Assembly: GCF_021789315.1 (NCBI RefSeq)
Contig: NZ_CP084561.1
Span: 992,001 to 1,056,000 of the forward strand
Origin: Arthrobacter sp. FW305-BF8
Lineage (GTDB): Bacteria > Actinomycetota > Actinomycetes > Actinomycetales > Micrococcaceae
Direction: 5' to 3'
DNA: 64,000 bases
This document shows positions 62,196 to 64,000 of this stretch, one piece after another; the first letter of the stretch is position 1; every line of letters begins with the position of its first letter. The notes beneath the pieces were generated by a model. That model was not told the DNA's origin. It searched no databases and saw only the letters and a list, made by a program, of their open reading frames with translations. The position numbers were made by a program, and so were the translations under genes.

Positions 62196-62900
62196 ATGGG
62201 TGTCAAAGTGCCTAATCCGGAGTTAGTGAAGGCTCTGGTTCCAAGTGGCGTGCTGCGTGCCGCCATTAATCTGGGAAACCCGGTCCTGGCCCAAGGGGAT
62301 GCAGTTCGACCAACCGGCATAACGGTGATGCTTGCGCGCGAAATGGCGACGTGGCTGCATTCTCCGGTTCGGTTCCTGTGCGTCGAAGCAGCCCGTGACG
62401 CTTACAGTGCGATGGCTGAGCGGAGGGCAGACGTGTGCTTCCTCGCCAATGAGCCCAAGCGACGCGAACATGTTGCCTTTACTCCGCCATACGTGGTTCT
62501 GGAAGGCGTATACGCAACGCGGCTACATGCCCCATTCGAAGATGCGACGGAGGTTGATAGATCTGGAGTGCGTATCGCGGTACGGCGCGGGTCGGCATAT
62601 GACCTCTACCTGTCACGCACGATAAATGAAGCGCAAATAGTTCGTGCTAAGTCGGAGACGGACGCCTACGCCCAGCAGGAGTTAGATGTTGTTGCCGGGG
62701 TTCGGCAGCCTCTGACGGCTTATGCTTCTTCCTCCGGTGATCGCATCCTTGAGCCGCCATTTATGCGGATACAACAATCGATCGGGCTACCGCAGGGCAC
62801 GCCTGATGAGGTCGTCGGCGTAGTCGCCGACTGGCTTGACCACATCAAGTCGACGCTGCCGGTGCGCAGGGAGCTCGAGCGGATAAATGAAGGACCGTAG
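62196..62900 (+). CDS. Solute-binding-protein family 3-like protein without signal peptide
   Basis: A 234-residue protein with the fold signature of amino-acid-type binding proteins: LVKALVPSGVLRAAINLGNP, PTGITVMLAREMATWLHSPV, AMAERRADVCFLANEPKRRE, HVAFTPPYVVLEGVYATR and SIGLPQGTPDEVVGVVADWL. The N-terminus MGVKVPNPELVK has no signal sequence or lipobox, so it should stay in the cytoplasm. No permease or ATPase gene adjoins. It may be a cytoplasmic sensor or an enzyme on this scaffold (some dehydratases share it). Confidence 0.75.
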   Translation: MGVKVPNPELVKALVPSGVLRAAINLGNPVLAQGDAVRPTGITVMLAREMATWLHSPVRFLCVEAARDAYSAMAERRADVCFLANEPKRREHVAFTPPYVVLEGVYATRLHAPFEDATEVDRSGVRIAVRRGSAYDLYLSRTINEAQIVRAKSETDAYAQQELDVVAGVRQPLTAYASSSGDRILEPPFMRIQQSIGLPQGTPDEVVGVVADWLDHIKSTLPVRRELERINEGP

Positions 62901-63112
62901 CCTCTTCTATTGGTGCACCTTCAGTCGAGAATTGCACGCATGTCGGAGTGTAATGGTCCCATCAGAAAATATGAATGGTGAGGGGCTTCCATCACGGGCT
63001 ACTATGGCAATAGTCCGGCCCTAGTGCGGGCATGAATGAGTGTCCGAACACCAAGGGCTGGAAACTAAAAAGTCCGTTTCTACCACTCAAATATAAGAGG
63101 AGCTGCATCCCA

Positions 63113-63538
63113 ATGAGGTCTCGGATTCATCACGTGAACATTCCTGCTCTCAAGTTTGAACAAACAATCGCCTTTTATCAGGACATTTTCGATTTGGTCA
63201 ATTTGAACCCGAACTTCGCGACTGACTACAACCAGCGAGGTGGAACTCGTTTTGTCGGTCCGGAGACAGCGGAAACGTCAGAGGGAGCCGAGTGGCCCAC
63301 CATTCACATCTCGGAATCTACACCTCAGTACGCGAAGGCCGTGAGCGAGTTGGGGATCAACCCTCGGCTCAATGGGCATATCGCAATTGCAGTGGATGAT
63401 ATTGAGGAAGTGAAGTCCCGTCTATCTACGGCGGGTATCTTCTACGTTGAGGCCGGGCGCTGGGCTGTTCAGGACTACCATCAGATCTACACCTATGACC
63501 CCTCCATGAATCTCATCGAGATCAACCAGGCATTCTGA
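63113..63538 (+). CDS. VOC-family (glyoxalase/dioxygenase-like) protein
   Basis: A 141-residue vicinal-oxygen-chelate protein: RIHHVNIPALKFEQTIAFYQ with the first metal His, TIHISES, NPRLNGHIAIAVDDIEEVKS (second His region) and the final YTYDPSMNLIEINQ with the terminal Glu. ATG 63113 gives the standard family start, with GAGGAG 10 bp upstream. Neighbour of an SDR gene, so a small-molecule catabolic role is likely. Confidence 0.85.
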   Translation: MRSRIHHVNIPALKFEQTIAFYQDIFDLVNLNPNFATDYNQRGGTRFVGPETAETSEGAEWPTIHISESTPQYAKAVSELGINPRLNGHIAIAVDDIEEVKSRLSTAGIFYVEAGRWAVQDYHQIYTYDPSMNLIEINQAF

Positions 63539-63694
63539 CTGTACGGGCGCAGCAGGCCACATTCGGATCGAGGTGTCGGATCGTTGTAGTCCCACTGGAC
63601 ATGCAGTCCGATCCTTCTCCATGCTGCGGAATTCTCGTAGGCTCCGCAGCAGGCCTGCGAAGCAATAACTCACTAAGTGTGGAGAAGTGAATTT

Positions 63695-64000
63695 ATGGAC
63701 TTGTTATTGGCCGGCAAAAGCGCCATCGTCACAGGAGCTAGTAAGGGGATCGGGCTTTCCGTAGCTACTACCCTTGCTCGTGAGGGCGCTAAAGTTACGA
63801 TGGTCGCGCGCAGCGGTGATGACCTAGAGCGTGCATGCGCTCAGATTCGCTCAGATGGCGGTCAGGCGCTGACTGTATCAGCAGATACGACAAACGAGGC
63901 GGCCATCAGCGTGGTTGTTGCCACGACCTTGCAGGAGTTCGGGAGCGTTGACATACTCGTGAACGCGGCCGCACAGGCTGCCGATGCGACTAAGTCCGCT
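63695..64000 (+). CDS. SDR family oxidoreductase (5' part, cut by window end)
   Basis: ATG 63695 opens a frame to the window end (102 residues visible): MDLLLAGKSAIVTGASKGIG, LSVATTLAREGAKVTMVARS, VSADTTNEAAISVVVATTLQ and DILVNAAAQAA. The TGxxxGIG loop and the NAA variant of the NNAG motif identify a classical SDR. Catalytic Tyr and Lys lie beyond the window. Confidence 0.88.
   Translation, partial: MDLLLAGKSAIVTGASKGIGLSVATTLAREGAKVTMVARSGDDLERACAQIRSDGGQALTVSADTTNEAAISVVVATTLQEFGSVDILVNAAAQAADATKSA

Noticed and set aside
1..64000. CRISPR arrays, tRNA or rRNA genes, phage structural or replication genes
   Set aside because: Read on both strands; no regularly spaced repeats, cloverleaf-like tRNA ends, rRNA signatures or replication/partition motifs were noticed.

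Overview
The window looks like an accessory replicon or genomic island of a high-GC actinobacterium, most likely Arthrobacter-like (Micrococcaceae). This rests on codon usage, an actinobacterial fused 2-oxoglutarate dehydrogenase-type enzyme, a complete mycofactocin cluster and actinobacterial IS21/IS30/IS110 relics. The genus is an inference. I saw no rRNA, tRNA, CRISPR array, replication or partition gene. Catabolic operons alternate with decayed genes and insertion-sequence debris.

Layout. 1-11 kb: two copies of a module (aldehyde dehydrogenase tail, NAD-dependent epimerase, TIM-barrel isomerase, IclR regulator). Copy A is wrecked except for its IclR gene and carries an extra carboxymuconolactone-decarboxylase-like gene; copy B is largely intact. 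Between them lies etfB-etfA coupled to an unusual membrane cytochrome b gene, followed by IS21 and IS30 relics. 11-17 kb: decayed MFS, Zn-alcohol dehydrogenase, prpC and GntR genes around intact prpB and prpD. 17-26 kb: an aldehyde dehydrogenase diverges from an RbsBAC-type ABC importer, followed by a mycofactocin-type short-chain dehydrogenase and a lactonase-like amidohydrolase. These units share near-identical promoter/operator sequences. 26-33 kb: IS graveyard (IS110 nested in IS30, an istB relic, two intact IS110-family transposases). 33-41 kb: mycofactocin cluster mftR, mftA, B, C, D, E, a small extra gene, mftF, mftG. 41-50 kb: Zn-alcohol dehydrogenase, XRE regulator, NAD(P)-binding protein, aldo/keto reductase, amidohydrolase and a divergent 2-oxoglutarate dehydrogenase-like fusion. 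50-61 kb: two operons for CoA-dependent acid catabolism (MFS, HpcH/HpaI lyase, MaoC hydratase, divergent acyl-CoA dehydrogenase; then CitMHS transporter, CaiB CoA-transferase, second HpcH/HpaI lyase), with a broken panD and a GntR regulator between them. 62-64 kb: a solute-binding-like protein without signal peptide, a VOC protein and the start of an SDR.

How the parts may cooperate (inference). The 17-26 kb locus would import a polyol, sugar or alcohol, oxidise it with a mycofactocin-dependent SDR, open a lactone and oxidise an aldehyde. The mft cluster would supply the cofactor, with MftG returning electrons to respiration. EtfBA with the cytochrome b could collect electrons from acyl-CoA dehydrogenases such as the one at 53.9 kb. 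The 50-61 kb operons fit activation, hydration and cleavage of an itaconate/mesaconate-like acid, and any propionyl-CoA could enter the partly decayed methylcitrate genes.

The most unusual items are: a small protein family present both inside the mft operon and at 55.2 kb; the mirrored promoters with a shared operator word; and the EtfBA-linked cytochrome with three repeated N-terminal motifs.
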